This document shows, one piece after another, positions 1 through 8,591 of a stretch of 64,000 bases of DNA (its first letter is position 1; each line of letters opens with the position of its first letter). The DNA is taken from positions 31,668-95,667 of the forward strand of contig JAFSBX010000029.1 in assembly GCA_017437065.1 (NCBI GenBank), written 5' to 3'. The position numbers and the translations under genes are program-made. The stretch is from Lachnospiraceae bacterium. Lineage in GTDB: Bacteria > Bacillota > Clostridia > Lachnospirales > Lachnospiraceae. Below the pieces are notes generated by a model. The model was not told the DNA's origin. It searched no databases and was given only the letters and a program-made list of their open reading frames with translations.

Positions 1-455
1 AAACCATCCTCTATATCCACAATTCTATAGTATTTACTTCCATCTGGACTATCAATAGGATGATAACCTATTTCAAGATATTGTTTTTGTCCTGACACTG
101 GCAATACAAATAAGAAATCTTCTATTTTTTCAACTACAACACAAGGATGTTCGTAAGAAAGTTCTGGAGCATAAGATAGATTCCAATCAACCATAAAAAT
201 TTCTCCAATGTTAATTTCTCCGATTTTCCCATCTAAAGGTTGATGAAATTTATCATATCTATCTAACCAATCATTCATGCTTTTTATAAACAATCCAGTT
301 TGATAAGATTTTGTTTTTTCAAATTTATTTATCAACTTAGAAAATAATCCAAATATAGACTTGGAAACAGTTTTATTGTCATAAGATAAAGTGTTTTTAC
401 ATGTATCTACATTGTTTTTTAATTCATCTTTCAATTCACGAATTGGTATCTGCAT
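1..455 (-). CDS. PemK/MazF-like toxin-family protein (C-terminus outside window)
   Basis: The reading frame starts at an ATG at 455 after a GGAG Shine-Dalgarno and runs off the left edge (about 151 codons visible). After an N-terminal helical segment of about 85 residues, the protein contains GEIFMVDWNL...EHPCVVVEK...LFVLPVSG, which resembles the start of the PemK/MazF barrel (endoribonuclease toxins and related phage proteins). The long N-terminal extension is not typical of a short MazF. It has its own likely promoter: a TATAAT sits on the minus strand near 488-493. No antitoxin gene is visible upstream; the next gene is the tape-measure protein. Toxin activity is inferred from the fold only. 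Confidence 0.55.
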   Translation of the reverse strand, partial: MQIPIRELKDELKNNVDTCKNTLSYDNKTVSKSIFGLFSKLINKFEKTKSYQTGLFIKSMNDWLDRYDKFHQPLDGKIGEINIGEIFMVDWNLSYAPELSYEHPCVVVEKIEDFLFVLPVSGQKQYLEIGYHPIDSPDGSKYYRIVDIEDG

Positions 456-530
456 AAAGTATTCTCCAATCAACGATAATATATACAATTATACACTAAT
501 AATTGACAGAATACCACAATTTTCCAATCC

Positions 531-558
531 AACCGCACCCATATCTCAGAGTGCGGTT
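531..558. terminator. Stem-loop between tape-measure gene and toxin-like gene
   Basis: AACCGCAC (531-538) pairs perfectly with GTGCGGTT (551-558) around a 12-nt loop. It lies just downstream of the tape-measure stop codon. The minus-strand side has no U-tract, so termination of the tail operon here is only probable. Confidence 0.35.
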
Positions 559-578
559 TCCTTTCTTCAAAATTTTTA

Positions 579-3500
579 CTACCTTGTTATACTAGACTTC
601 TGATAAGCATAATTGCTCATACCAAACACAGCCTTCTCAAGCTCAGTGCTTACTTTCATAGCAATTTCTTTGCTGTTAACATTTGGGCAATTTACAGTTA
701 TACCACCAACATTTACAGTCGGTTTGTTAACAGTATTAGTATTCACATTACTAATATTCTTCGTCAACATCTCCATATTTCTCTCAATTGCAGTCACAGG
801 TGGTATAATCTGACTAGCAAGTTTATCTTGATATGCTAAAAATTTCTGTGTCAACTCATAACCTTTATCACCTTCTTGCAACGGTCTGAGATAGGACGGA
901 ATTTCAACTTTTTTGAGAACTACATTACCATCAGCATACGCATTACCAAGAACAGTGCCTTTATTATTCATGATTCGCTTAGTTTGTTCTTCATTGAAGA
1001 TTATTGTGTTGCGTGGCAAATCAGACATTGTAGGTGTATCAGTATATTCAACATCACCATTTGGATATACCGTTAACTCAGGTTGTCCATACTCAGAACG
1101 CAATGCATTTTTCTCATCATGAGGAAGTCCATTATAGCCACCAGTACCATTAGCAAATGCTTTACCAACTGTACCTTCTGCATAACCTCTTGAATGTCCA
1201 CCTCCACCATAAGACGAACCACTATTAGAAGAGTGACTTCCGCCACCTCCACCATTAGGTAAAGTAGGCATTCCGCCCAATTCAGCAATAGAATTAAAGG
1301 CAGATACCATTTTATTTAAAGATACGACACACTTATCAATAGTAGTAAGTAATTCTTCAAATAAAAGTTTCTCCAATGGTAATATTTCAGTTGCCCTATC
1401 ATACTGTAACTGAATAGCACTGATAAGATTTTCAGCACCTTCGGCAGAACCAGATGTATTTGCCTCAGTTCCAATCAAATCAATTACATTCTGAACAGCA
1501 GTTTTTAACGCATTGAACTTACCAATTGTTCCTTCTTCTGAATCTTCTCCACCGTTACCAAGTGATTCTTCTGCTTTCTGTGCCATTTCTTCAATTGCAC
1601 CAGTTAAGCTATTGGCAGAACCACTTTCAGCATTAGCATTTAATCCAGCTTGTGCAACACCACTTGCTGCATTGTTATTGCCTTTGCTTGAAGCAGAAGA
1701 TGAGCCACCACCAGAAATAGCATTTGTTACTTCATCTACTTTGGCTTTAAGATTTCCAAACTGTGCAATAATTCCCAGTTCTTTATCTGCATCGCCTAGA
1801 GATAACTCACTGATTTCAGTTAAGGCTTGAACAAGTCCACTGACGGATTCATCTGTGCCAATGCCAAGAGCGTCTGCTACATTTTTAATCTCAGTTGCAA
1901 GGTCTTTAAATGCTGTAGCAAGGTTTGAAACCTTAGTCGATTCTGGCATTGTGTTTAAGGAATCTGAAATACCTGAGAGGTTTTCATCAACTCCTTCTGT
2001 GTTTGTGTTGAGGGTTTCTGCGGAAGAGGCTGTGTTGCTAAGACCAGTGCTTACACTACTCAAATCTGTTTTACCAAGGTTGTCAATGTTTTCCTTTGTT
2101 GTCTGTAATGATTTATCCAATGGAGCAAAGTCAGCACTGTCAGCAACTTCTTTCAGAGCAGTAACCATTTCATCACTACCAGAATGAATTTCTGTTAATA
2201 ATGCAAGATAATGTTCTTTGAATGCTTGAAATGCAGAATCAGACATATTAAGAACTTCTTCTGTTGAGATTCCTAATTTATTGAAGATAACTTCCATTTC
2301 AGCTCTTTCTTCAATTTCTTTCAATTCATCCCAACGAGATTTATAATCTTCAAGACCTTTAATCACTCCATCCCAATATTTCTCTGTTGATTCAATGAGG
2401 GAATCGTAATATTTATTTGAATTTTCTATCTTTTCATCCAAAGAATCAATAACATCTTCAAGACCTTTAATTTCAGTTTCCAAGGTAGAAATTTCTTTTT
2501 CAATACCTGCAATTTTGATACTTTCTTTGGCTTGTGTAACCGATTCACGGGCATCTCTTATACCAAATAAATCAGTATCATATTGCATCTGACCATCTTT
2601 ATATAAAAGAACAGTCTTTTGATTCTGCTGACGAAGTAAGTCGAATTGAGCTTTTTGGAGTTCAATTTCTCGTTTTCTTTCTTCGCTGGCTTCATTAATG
2701 GCATCAATTTCTTTCTGTTTGGCATCAATTTTAGCCTGAATAGCATCAATCTGTGCCTGAACCAAGTCTTTTTCTGCTTCAAGAGCTTCTTCAGCAGCCT
2801 TTTTCTGTGCTTCTAAAGCATCAACGGCAGCGTCCTTCTGTTCATTAAATAAATCAATCTGGTCTCCAATAATATCTCCTATATGCCCGATTACGTTGCC
2901 CAAGTCTGAGAGTTCTTTTTCTAGTGCTTTTTTGTATTCTTCCACGGCATCTTTACCTGCTTTACCAGATGCTTTTGTAATAGGTGTGAAATCTACTTTA
3001 ACATTATTGACTGCATTATTAATATCCGTTTGTAAAGCATTCAACTCTTTTTCATAATCAATAGGAATATGACCATCTGCACTGGCTTTTTCAAGATTTG
3101 CTATTCTTGCAGCTATAGCCGTTTGACCATAAGCCGTAGCAAGTTCCTTAAGTTCAGCAATCTTTTCGGCTGTGTTTAAATCTTGATTATTAAAGATTTG
3201 TTCAGCAGAGACTAACTGGAACAAATACATTCTTGCCGTTTCAGTAGCACCAGCTTGATTTAAGAATCCTGCTACAATATCATTTGATGCATTGGCAAGC
3301 TCGATGCCATGTTGTGTTGCAAATTGTTCTTGCAGTGCTAACGCTTCTGTTTGGGCATTTAACTTAGCAAATACAATTTCTTGGGCATTAGATACACCAA
3401 TGCTTTCTAATAATGTGGCTACCATCTGAGCTGTACTGCTATCTAATTCCTTTGTAGAACTGACACCATTCAAAATAGCTGTGGCAAATTCATCCATGCT

Positions 3501-6479
3501 ATTTTCAACATCTGTGGCGGTTGATTCTGTATTGGTTAATACTTTTGCTAAATTTTCAAAAGAAGAATAATCAATACTAATTCCTTCCATTTCGTTCAAG
3601 TCATCTACTGTGGATTTGATAGAGTCCAACATAGAAACGTCTACATTCTCTAATGTAAATCCATCCTCTGTGAAAATATCATTCCATGCATCTGATAATG
3701 AATCCATAGCAGGTTTAAGTTTTGTGTTGATTTCACTTACCATTTCTGAAATACCTAAATCGGTTATTTCAGGAGTAGCATCTTCCTCAATATCACGCTT
3801 CTGCTCTGCAAGATATTTTTTCAATTCTTCCAGCGATGCATTATCCAATTCGCATGAAAGCATGATTTTCTTATCTTCTTCTGATAACGTGTTAATCCAA
3901 GAAGATATTTGCTTATCCATATCCGATGAAGTGCTATATGTAGAACCATCAGACATATCTGTACCATGGGCAAATTTATCTTGCAAACGCTCCGATAATG
4001 TAATTGCAGTCCCGTCCGTATAATTCATCAGCATATCATATTTAGCATATATGTCATCTAACATTGCTAATATATTATCTGTTTCTTCCGATATACCTGC
4101 AACAAGATTATCATCATCCGTTTGAAATTCACCTATGTATGTGTCTAATGCTTTCTGTACGGCAACAAGTACTTTCGTTTTGGAATTAATTTTATTTTGA
4201 ATTAAATTAAAATCTGTAGAATCAACCGCATATTTATCCTGCTCTTTCTGTAATGAATCAATCTCTTTATTTAATTCTACAATCTGATTCATGTAATCAA
4301 GAGAGGCTTGCATTCTGTCTCTATCCACATCCTGATACTTTCCTACTCCTCCAGCACCACGAGTTTCTTCATAGAATACTGTCGTACCTCTTGTTTTCCA
4401 TACACCATTATCAGGAACAGATGTAAATACTTCTGTAGCAGCATCACTGGCATCTTTCTTAGCCTGTTTTTCCAAAGCTTCTTTAATGCGGAGTTCTCTT
4501 TCCAGTTCATCGTTTTGCTCTCGCAACTTCTTTAATGCTTCTTCATCGGTCGGGTCAATTTTATCTTTGGCAAGAATTTCATCTATCTTTTGCCCTGTAG
4601 TTTCCAACTCTGAATTAATTGTTGCGATTTCAGATTGTAAGTCCGAAAGCTCTTGTGCGGATTTTTCTGCTTTCTCTCTTGCTTCTTCTGTAGAAATGGT
4701 AAGGGCATCATATGCCTTTGCCAACCCCGTAATTGCAACTGCTGTAATTGTCACTATACCAGCTGGTGTACTTGCCCACGCCAAGGCTTGTTGTGCCAAA
4801 TGGCTAGTTACTAATTGAATAGCCGTTCCTAAACTCCTCTCAGCTACTCCCATTGCTAATATATCCGCAACAATGCTTCTTGCTCTAACCGCTCCCCATA
4901 ATCTACCTGATACGGCAAGGGCTGCGTTTACCATAACAATTTGTGTAGCCAATCTTCCTATTGGTGTATCTAAAGCAGAAATCACACCATACAATGCATC
5001 TAAAGAATATTTAATCAGAGAAGTATTGGCAATATTTGAAACATACTCTGTCCACCTTGCACTTACTCGTGCTGATTTTGCCTCCCATGAATCGAGATAT
5101 AATTGATTTTCTTTGATTGCTGAATTTGCCGAATCAAAGTATTCCGTTTGCATTTTCTTTACCATATCCCAATTCGACAGAATACCTGCAAGTACATTGG
5201 CTTGTCTCTTATCCGCAATACCTTCCAATAACACACTTTGAGCCTCAGTATTTAAACTTGCCCATTTTTCGGATAATTCATCCAGTATATCCATTGGGTC
5301 GCGTAACTCTCTCGTTCCGTTAACAATTTCTTTTGTGGCTATCCCAACACCATTTAATGCTTTTTCTGCTTTCGCTATAGATTCATCATCTATGATTGTT
5401 CCATCGTCCAGTTCACCCTTAACCTCTCTAATATTCATTAGCACTGTACGAATAGCACGAGATATTTCTGCACCTTCTCTTTGGGTTACTGCTGTACCAG
5501 TTCCGATGAGAGCCACCAAATCTGATATTTCAAGACCAGCTACTTGTGCCATAGACGCTGAAACTTGCAAACCGTCTGCCATTTTCTGCATAGACGTAGG
5601 ATTAAGGTTCGCAATATTATTTAAACCATTTACCACATCCGTAAGACTTTCAACATTGCCCTTTAGCTGATAAGCACTATCAACAGCAAGTAACATTTTA
5701 TTTGCCGAAGAAGAACTCACATCACCTACGTTCTGTGTCAATAATGATACTTTACCAAGCTCTGTACTAAGCTCTTTATATCCACCTCTTGCAAACTCTG
5801 ATACTGATTCCAGATATTCACTTGCAACCCTACCATATTCCGTTGCAACACCGTAAGATGCTTTGCGGATTTTTTCAATCTCTTCTTCTGACATTCCTGT
5901 TGTTTTCCGCACATTTACCAATGCAGTATCAACGTCTTTCATTTCTTTAAAAGATTTGCTAATTTCGTTTATAATACTAAACAGTGAACGATATACAATT
6001 AAATACCTAACTCCGTTAGATAAATATGTCACAAAATCGTTGGCATTTTCACCTGCTATTTGCATATGATTTCCAACATTCTGAACACCTTGTTCAACTT
6101 GATGCGTTACTCTATTATTAATGTTAAGAGTACGATTCTGTTGAGCCAATGCCGTCAATGCTTGATTCTCTGTTTGTAAAGTTCTCTGACGAGAGATTTC
6201 CAATTGCTGTGATACCCTTAATCTCTCTGTCTCCAATCTATACTGTTGTTGTGCTTGCGTGAGATTTGCATTGATATTAACAGGTGTATTGTTTATCGTC
6301 CCCATTGTACGATATATCACATTTAATCTGTTAATTATATTATCAAGATTTGTTCCATTGATATTCAGACTAATAGCTTGGTTATTGAGACGAGAAACGA
6401 TATTTCTCACCCTATTTTCAACCGCTTGAACAGTGCTTTCATTTAAGGTTAGATTTAAACGTATTACATCATCAGCCAT
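579..6479 (-). CDS. Phage tail tape-measure protein
   Basis: About 1966 aa. The ATG at 6479 is preceded by AGGAGG five bases upstream; a GTG at 6485 overlaps that Shine-Dalgarno and is unlikely. After an N-terminal helical part, residues around 165-360 resemble the PhageMin_Tail/TP901-1 tape-measure core (MSEEEIEKIRKASYGVATEY, EFARGGYKELS, NLNPTSMQKMADGLQ). A hydrophobic stretch lies near residue 580, a long charged coiled coil near 1150-1260, and a glycine-rich segment precedes the C-terminal AEGTVGKAFANGT region. It sets tail length and guides DNA ejection. At about 1.5 A per residue this predicts a long non-contractile tail near 290 nm (inference). Upstream lie two small tail-type genes. 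Confidence 0.93.
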   Translation of the reverse strand: MADDVIRLNLTLNESTVQAVENRVRNIVSRLNNQAISLNINGTNLDNIINRLNVIYRTMGTINNTPVNINANLTQAQQQYRLETERLRVSQQLEISRQRTLQTENQALTALAQQNRTLNINNRVTHQVEQGVQNVGNHMQIAGENANDFVTYLSNGVRYLIVYRSLFSIINEISKSFKEMKDVDTALVNVRKTTGMSEEEIEKIRKASYGVATEYGRVASEYLESVSEFARGGYKELSTELGKVSLLTQNVGDVSSSSANKMLLAVDSAYQLKGNVESLTDVVNGLNNIANLNPTSMQKMADGLQVSASMAQVAGLEISDLVALIGTGTAVTQREGAEISRAIRTVLMNIREVKGELDDGTIIDDESIAKAEKALNGVGIATKEIVNGTRELRDPMDILDELSEKWASLNTEAQSVLLEGIADKRQANVLAGILSNWDMVKKMQTEYFDSANSAIKENQLYLDSWEAKSARVSARWTEYVSNIANTSLIKYSLDALYGVISALDTPIGRLATQIVMVNAALAVSGRLWGAVRARSIVADILAMGVAERSLGTAIQLVTSHLAQQALAWASTPAGIVTITAVAITGLAKAYDALTISTEEAREKAEKSAQELSDLQSEIATINSELETTGQKIDEILAKDKIDPTDEEALKKLREQNDELERELRIKEALEKQAKKDASDAATEVFTSVPDNGVWKTRGTTVFYEETRGAGGVGKYQDVDRDRMQASLDYMNQIVELNKEIDSLQKEQDKYAVDSTDFNLIQNKINSKTKVLVAVQKALDTYIGEFQTDDDNLVAGISEETDNILAMLDDIYAKYDMLMNYTDGTAITLSERLQDKFAHGTDMSDGSTYSTSSDMDKQISSWINTLSEEDKKIMLSCELDNASLEELKKYLAEQKRDIEEDATPEITDLGISEMVSEINTKLKPAMDSLSDAWNDIFTEDGFTLENVDVSMLDSIKSTVDDLNEMEGISIDYSSFENLAKVLTNTESTATDVENSMDEFATAILNGVSSTKELDSSTAQMVATLLESIGVSNAQEIVFAKLNAQTEALALQEQFATQHGIELANASNDIVAGFLNQAGATETARMYLFQLVSAEQIFNNQDLNTAEKIAELKELATAYGQTAIAARIANLEKASADGHIPIDYEKELNALQTDINNAVNNVKVDFTPITKASGKAGKDAVEEYKKALEKELSDLGNVIGHIGDIIGDQIDLFNEQKDAAVDALEAQKKAAEEALEAEKDLVQAQIDAIQAKIDAKQKEIDAINEASEERKREIELQKAQFDLLRQQNQKTVLLYKDGQMQYDTDLFGIRDARESVTQAKESIKIAGIEKEISTLETEIKGLEDVIDSLDEKIENSNKYYDSLIESTEKYWDGVIKGLEDYKSRWDELKEIEERAEMEVIFNKLGISTEEVLNMSDSAFQAFKEHYLALLTEIHSGSDEMVTALKEVADSADFAPLDKSLQTTKENIDNLGKTDLSSVSTGLSNTASSAETLNTNTEGVDENLSGISDSLNTMPESTKVSNLATAFKDLATEIKNVADALGIGTDESVSGLVQALTEISELSLGDADKELGIIAQFGNLKAKVDEVTNAISGGGSSSASSKGNNNAASGVAQAGLNANAESGSANSLTGAIEEMAQKAEESLGNGGEDSEEGTIGKFNALKTAVQNVIDLIGTEANTSGSAEGAENLISAIQLQYDRATEILPLEKLLFEELLTTIDKCVVSLNKMVSAFNSIAELGGMPTLPNGGGGGSHSSNSGSSYGGGGHSRGYAEGTVGKAFANGTGGYNGLPHDEKNALRSEYGQPELTVYPNGDVEYTDTPTMSDLPRNTIIFNEEQTKRIMNNKGTVLGNAYADGNVVLKKVEIPSYLRPLQEGDKGYELTQKFLAYQDKLASQIIPPVTAIERNMEMLTKNISNVNTNTVNKPTVNVGGITVNCPNVNSKEIAMKVSTELEKAVFGMSNYAYQKSSITR

Positions 6480-6490
6480 AAGCACCTCCT

Positions 6491-6937
6491 TTAGTTCTTA
6501 GCTTTCTGAATCTGTGCGAACAATTCATCTTGTTGCTTTTTCAAATTTTCCAGTTTATCCGGTGTAAATTCTATAGCCAATGTTTCATTAAATCGCTGTA
6601 TTGCATCATTACGATTGAAAACAATATTATTAATCTCATTTTCAAGCATATCAACAAACACCGCGTAATCTAACCGCAATCTTTTGACACCTCTGCCCTT
6701 AAAATCTTCCGCTGAAAAATTATATTTATTATACTGTTCAATACTCATAACTCTATCTTCCTGAAGTTCAAAAACCGATAAAAACCTTGAAAGTAATACT
6801 GTTTTTATGTACAGATGTTTCTTCAAAGAATCCACTACTGTCACACCATTTTCATTTTTCTCCGTCACAAAATCAGCACCAACTAATGCCAATTTATAAA
6901 TTTCTTCTAAGTCTGTTCCTTTATAATTGATTTCCAT
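6491..6937 (-). CDS. Small phage protein in tail cassette, possible tail-assembly chaperone
   Basis: 148 aa, starting MEINYKGTD after CAGGAGG. It is mostly helical and ends in a lysine-rich coiled-coil-like tail. I do not recognise the family. The slot directly upstream of a tape-measure gene is normally held by tail-assembly chaperones (gpG/GT type), so that role is suggested by position only. The tape-measure Shine-Dalgarno abuts its stop codon, so the two are co-translated. Confidence 0.7.
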   Translation of the reverse strand: MEINYKGTDLEEIYKLALVGADFVTEKNENGVTVVDSLKKHLYIKTVLLSRFLSVFELQEDRVMSIEQYNKYNFSAEDFKGRGVKRLRLDYAVFVDMLENEINNIVFNRNDAIQRFNETLAIEFTPDKLENLKKQQDELFAQIQKAKN

Positions 6938-6958
6938 AATATTTTGTCCTCCTGTATC

Positions 6959-7411
6959 TTATATGTATTTTTTAATTATGCCATTTGCATATTTGGTTGC
7001 TTCCTGTTGCACTACCTCAATAACATTTGTAGCTTCGCCTTTTCTTGGGTTATTGTTTGAACCTTTTATCCCATGGATAATACTTTCAATAAGTCCCTTT
7101 CTGAAATCCCCTTTGTCGAATCCTGAGTGAGTACCCCACCCGTATAAACTTGGATTCACAGACATAAGTGCATCATCAAAGTAGACTTCAATACAATAGT
7201 TTCCCTGACCATTCTTTATTACTTTTCCTTCAACCGCAGCTATCAATTCATATGTTCGCGAATAATCTGTGGGAGAGTATGATTTATACCATAATTCATC
7301 AACAGCTTCTCTCAACATATTTTTTGTTTCCAACATAACCTGCTCGGCAACAAGATTTAGTTTAGTATCATATTTTTTCGTAATTTGTTGTAATTGTGCC
7401 TTAATACTCAC
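6959..7411 (-). CDS. Phage minor structural protein, HK97 gp10-like by context
   Basis: 150 aa starting MSIKAQLQQ. An N-terminal helix (TKLNLVAEQVMLETKNMLRE) is followed by YSPTDYSRTYEL and a short beta-rich middle, with a basic C-terminus. The layout (long helix, then SRTYxL and small beta elements) resembles gp10-like neck/tail-completion proteins, but the match is weak. It is the most upstream gene of the visible tail cassette; no head or portal gene follows. Confidence 0.6.
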   Translation of the reverse strand: MSIKAQLQQITKKYDTKLNLVAEQVMLETKNMLREAVDELWYKSYSPTDYSRTYELIAAVEGKVIKNGQGNYCIEVYFDDALMSVNPSLYGWGTHSGFDKGDFRKGLIESIIHGIKGSNNNPRKGEATNVIEVVQQEATKYANGIIKKYI

Positions 7412-7435
7412 TTTGTCTCCTTATGTATTTTTCTA

Positions 7436-7464
7436 TTGACAATCCTTGTATGGTTATATATAAT
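7436..7464 (+). promoter_or_regulatory. Perfect-consensus sigma-70 promoter on the + strand
   Basis: TTGACA (7436-7441), a 17-base spacer and TATAAT (7459-7464). A second TTGACA starts at 7464. No + strand gene lies downstream: the transcript would run antisense through the 61-aa HTH gene and into the hairpin-rich stretch at 7.8-8.26 kb. Confidence 0.7.
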
Positions 7465-7528
7465 TGACAACATATTATATATTTGTGTGTAGTTTAACCA
7501 TTTTTCAGCTTTAAAAAAATAAAATATA

Positions 7529-7714
7529 TTAATGACTATCGAGATAATCGTTCAATTTGATTAAAGAACTTTCCCACAATTCTCTCTTCCCTGTCTTGAA
7601 ATTGCTGAGTATCTGCTTTGGAATACCCACTTGTTTAGCAATATACTGTTGCTGACCTTCAATCATTTTTTGAATTAATTTTGCTCTTACAGTGTCCTGA
7701 CTAATTTCTGTCAT
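7529..7714 (-). CDS. Small HTH DNA-binding protein
   Basis: 61 aa with start MTEISQDTV at 7714, supported by GGAGGT nine bases upstream; the frame stays open further upstream but without a ribosome-binding site. QQYIAKQVGIPKQILSNFK matches a Cro/XRE-type helix-turn-helix. It sits between the polymerase gene and the tail cassette, so it could regulate late genes (inference). It is overlapped by a possible antisense transcript from the promoter at 7436-7464. Confidence 0.75.
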   Translation of the reverse strand: MTEISQDTVRAKLIQKMIEGQQQYIAKQVGIPKQILSNFKTGKRELWESSLIKLNDYLDSH

Positions 7715-7824
7715 AAATGGTTTACCTCCTTCTTTTTGTGTTTCACATATGAAATTTAATTCATAATAAAATATAGAAGCATACATTTCTGTATACTCCC
7801 ACTAGAAAAAGCCTTTTATAGCCA

Positions 7825-8262
7825 AATGCTCTTACGAGCTTGATAATTCGTACTACTACCCAGCAGAGGTTGTGGAGTCCTCTGCTGGGCAACCTATAAG
7901 CATTGTGGATATGCCATAGGATTTTACATCGTTATAATTGTTTTGATTTTGTGAGCCTAGTGGAGTAAGCCCACGATAGACCGATATACTTTTGACGGTA
8001 TACCAGCCTTTGCACAAAAGATTTTACACTGACACCTTTTCCACAACGCATCAGCAACTCAATTGTGTCCACAACATGATATTTAAAACATCACATATTT
8101 TATAATAACACCTTACGGTGAAATTACCGTGTGAGGGATTAGCACCCTCATATTACATACATATACACGCATCTAATTTAGATAATATGTACGGCAGAAA
8201 GTATACACTTCCTAAAACAATATTATTCATAAACTTGCGAACATATAAAATCATATGGCAAG
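7825..8262. ncRNA. Hairpin-dense non-coding stretch between HTH genes
   Basis: No gene. At least nine local perfect stems are present: GCTC/GAGC (7828-7839); an 11-bp stem CCCAGCAGAGG/CCTCTGCTGGG (7859-7889); CCTAT/ATAGG with inner GCAT/ATGC (7893-7920); GTGG/CCAC (7960-7974); ACCG/CGGT (7980-7999); CACAA/TTGTG (8042-8067); ACGGT/ACCGT (8115-8130); TGAGGG/CCCTCA (8132-8150); TTGC/GCAA with inner CATAT/ATATG (8235-8261). Either a 5' leader on the minus strand or a separate + strand RNA is possible. No clear terminator is seen. Confidence 0.45.
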
Positions 8263-8271
8263 CAAATATCA

Positions 8272-8487
8272 TTACAACACAAGTCCATTGATTTGTAAAA
8301 AATCATCGACTCTTTTTAATGTATCTACATATTGACCAATCATTTTCATGTGATAATCCGGCAAAACCAGCTTACCATTTGTCCAAGCCGATAACTGTTG
8401 AATTGAAATGCCAAGCGTCTTAGCCATATGGGACTTGGAAATTCCATACTGACTAAGGTAGTCCTTTACTTCATTCTGTAATCCCAT
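8272..8487 (-). CDS. XRE-type HTH protein
   Basis: 71 aa, starting MGLQNEVKDYL after AGGAGG. ISKSHMAKTLGISIQQLSAW is a clear helix-turn-helix. Short, one domain, no effector part. It lies just downstream of the RNA polymerase gene on the same strand and is likely a phage transcription regulator. Confidence 0.8.
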   Translation of the reverse strand: MGLQNEVKDYLSQYGISKSHMAKTLGISIQQLSAWTNGKLVLPDYHMKMIGQYVDTLKRVDDFLQINGLVL

Positions 8488-8591
8488 AAGACCTCCTTAT
8501 AATCTTTCATTAAAATTTTTCCTAAATTATTTCTTTCTCTATATAGCGTTGGCACTTTTTATTCACTTTAGCCAATTTACCCTTGTGTTTC

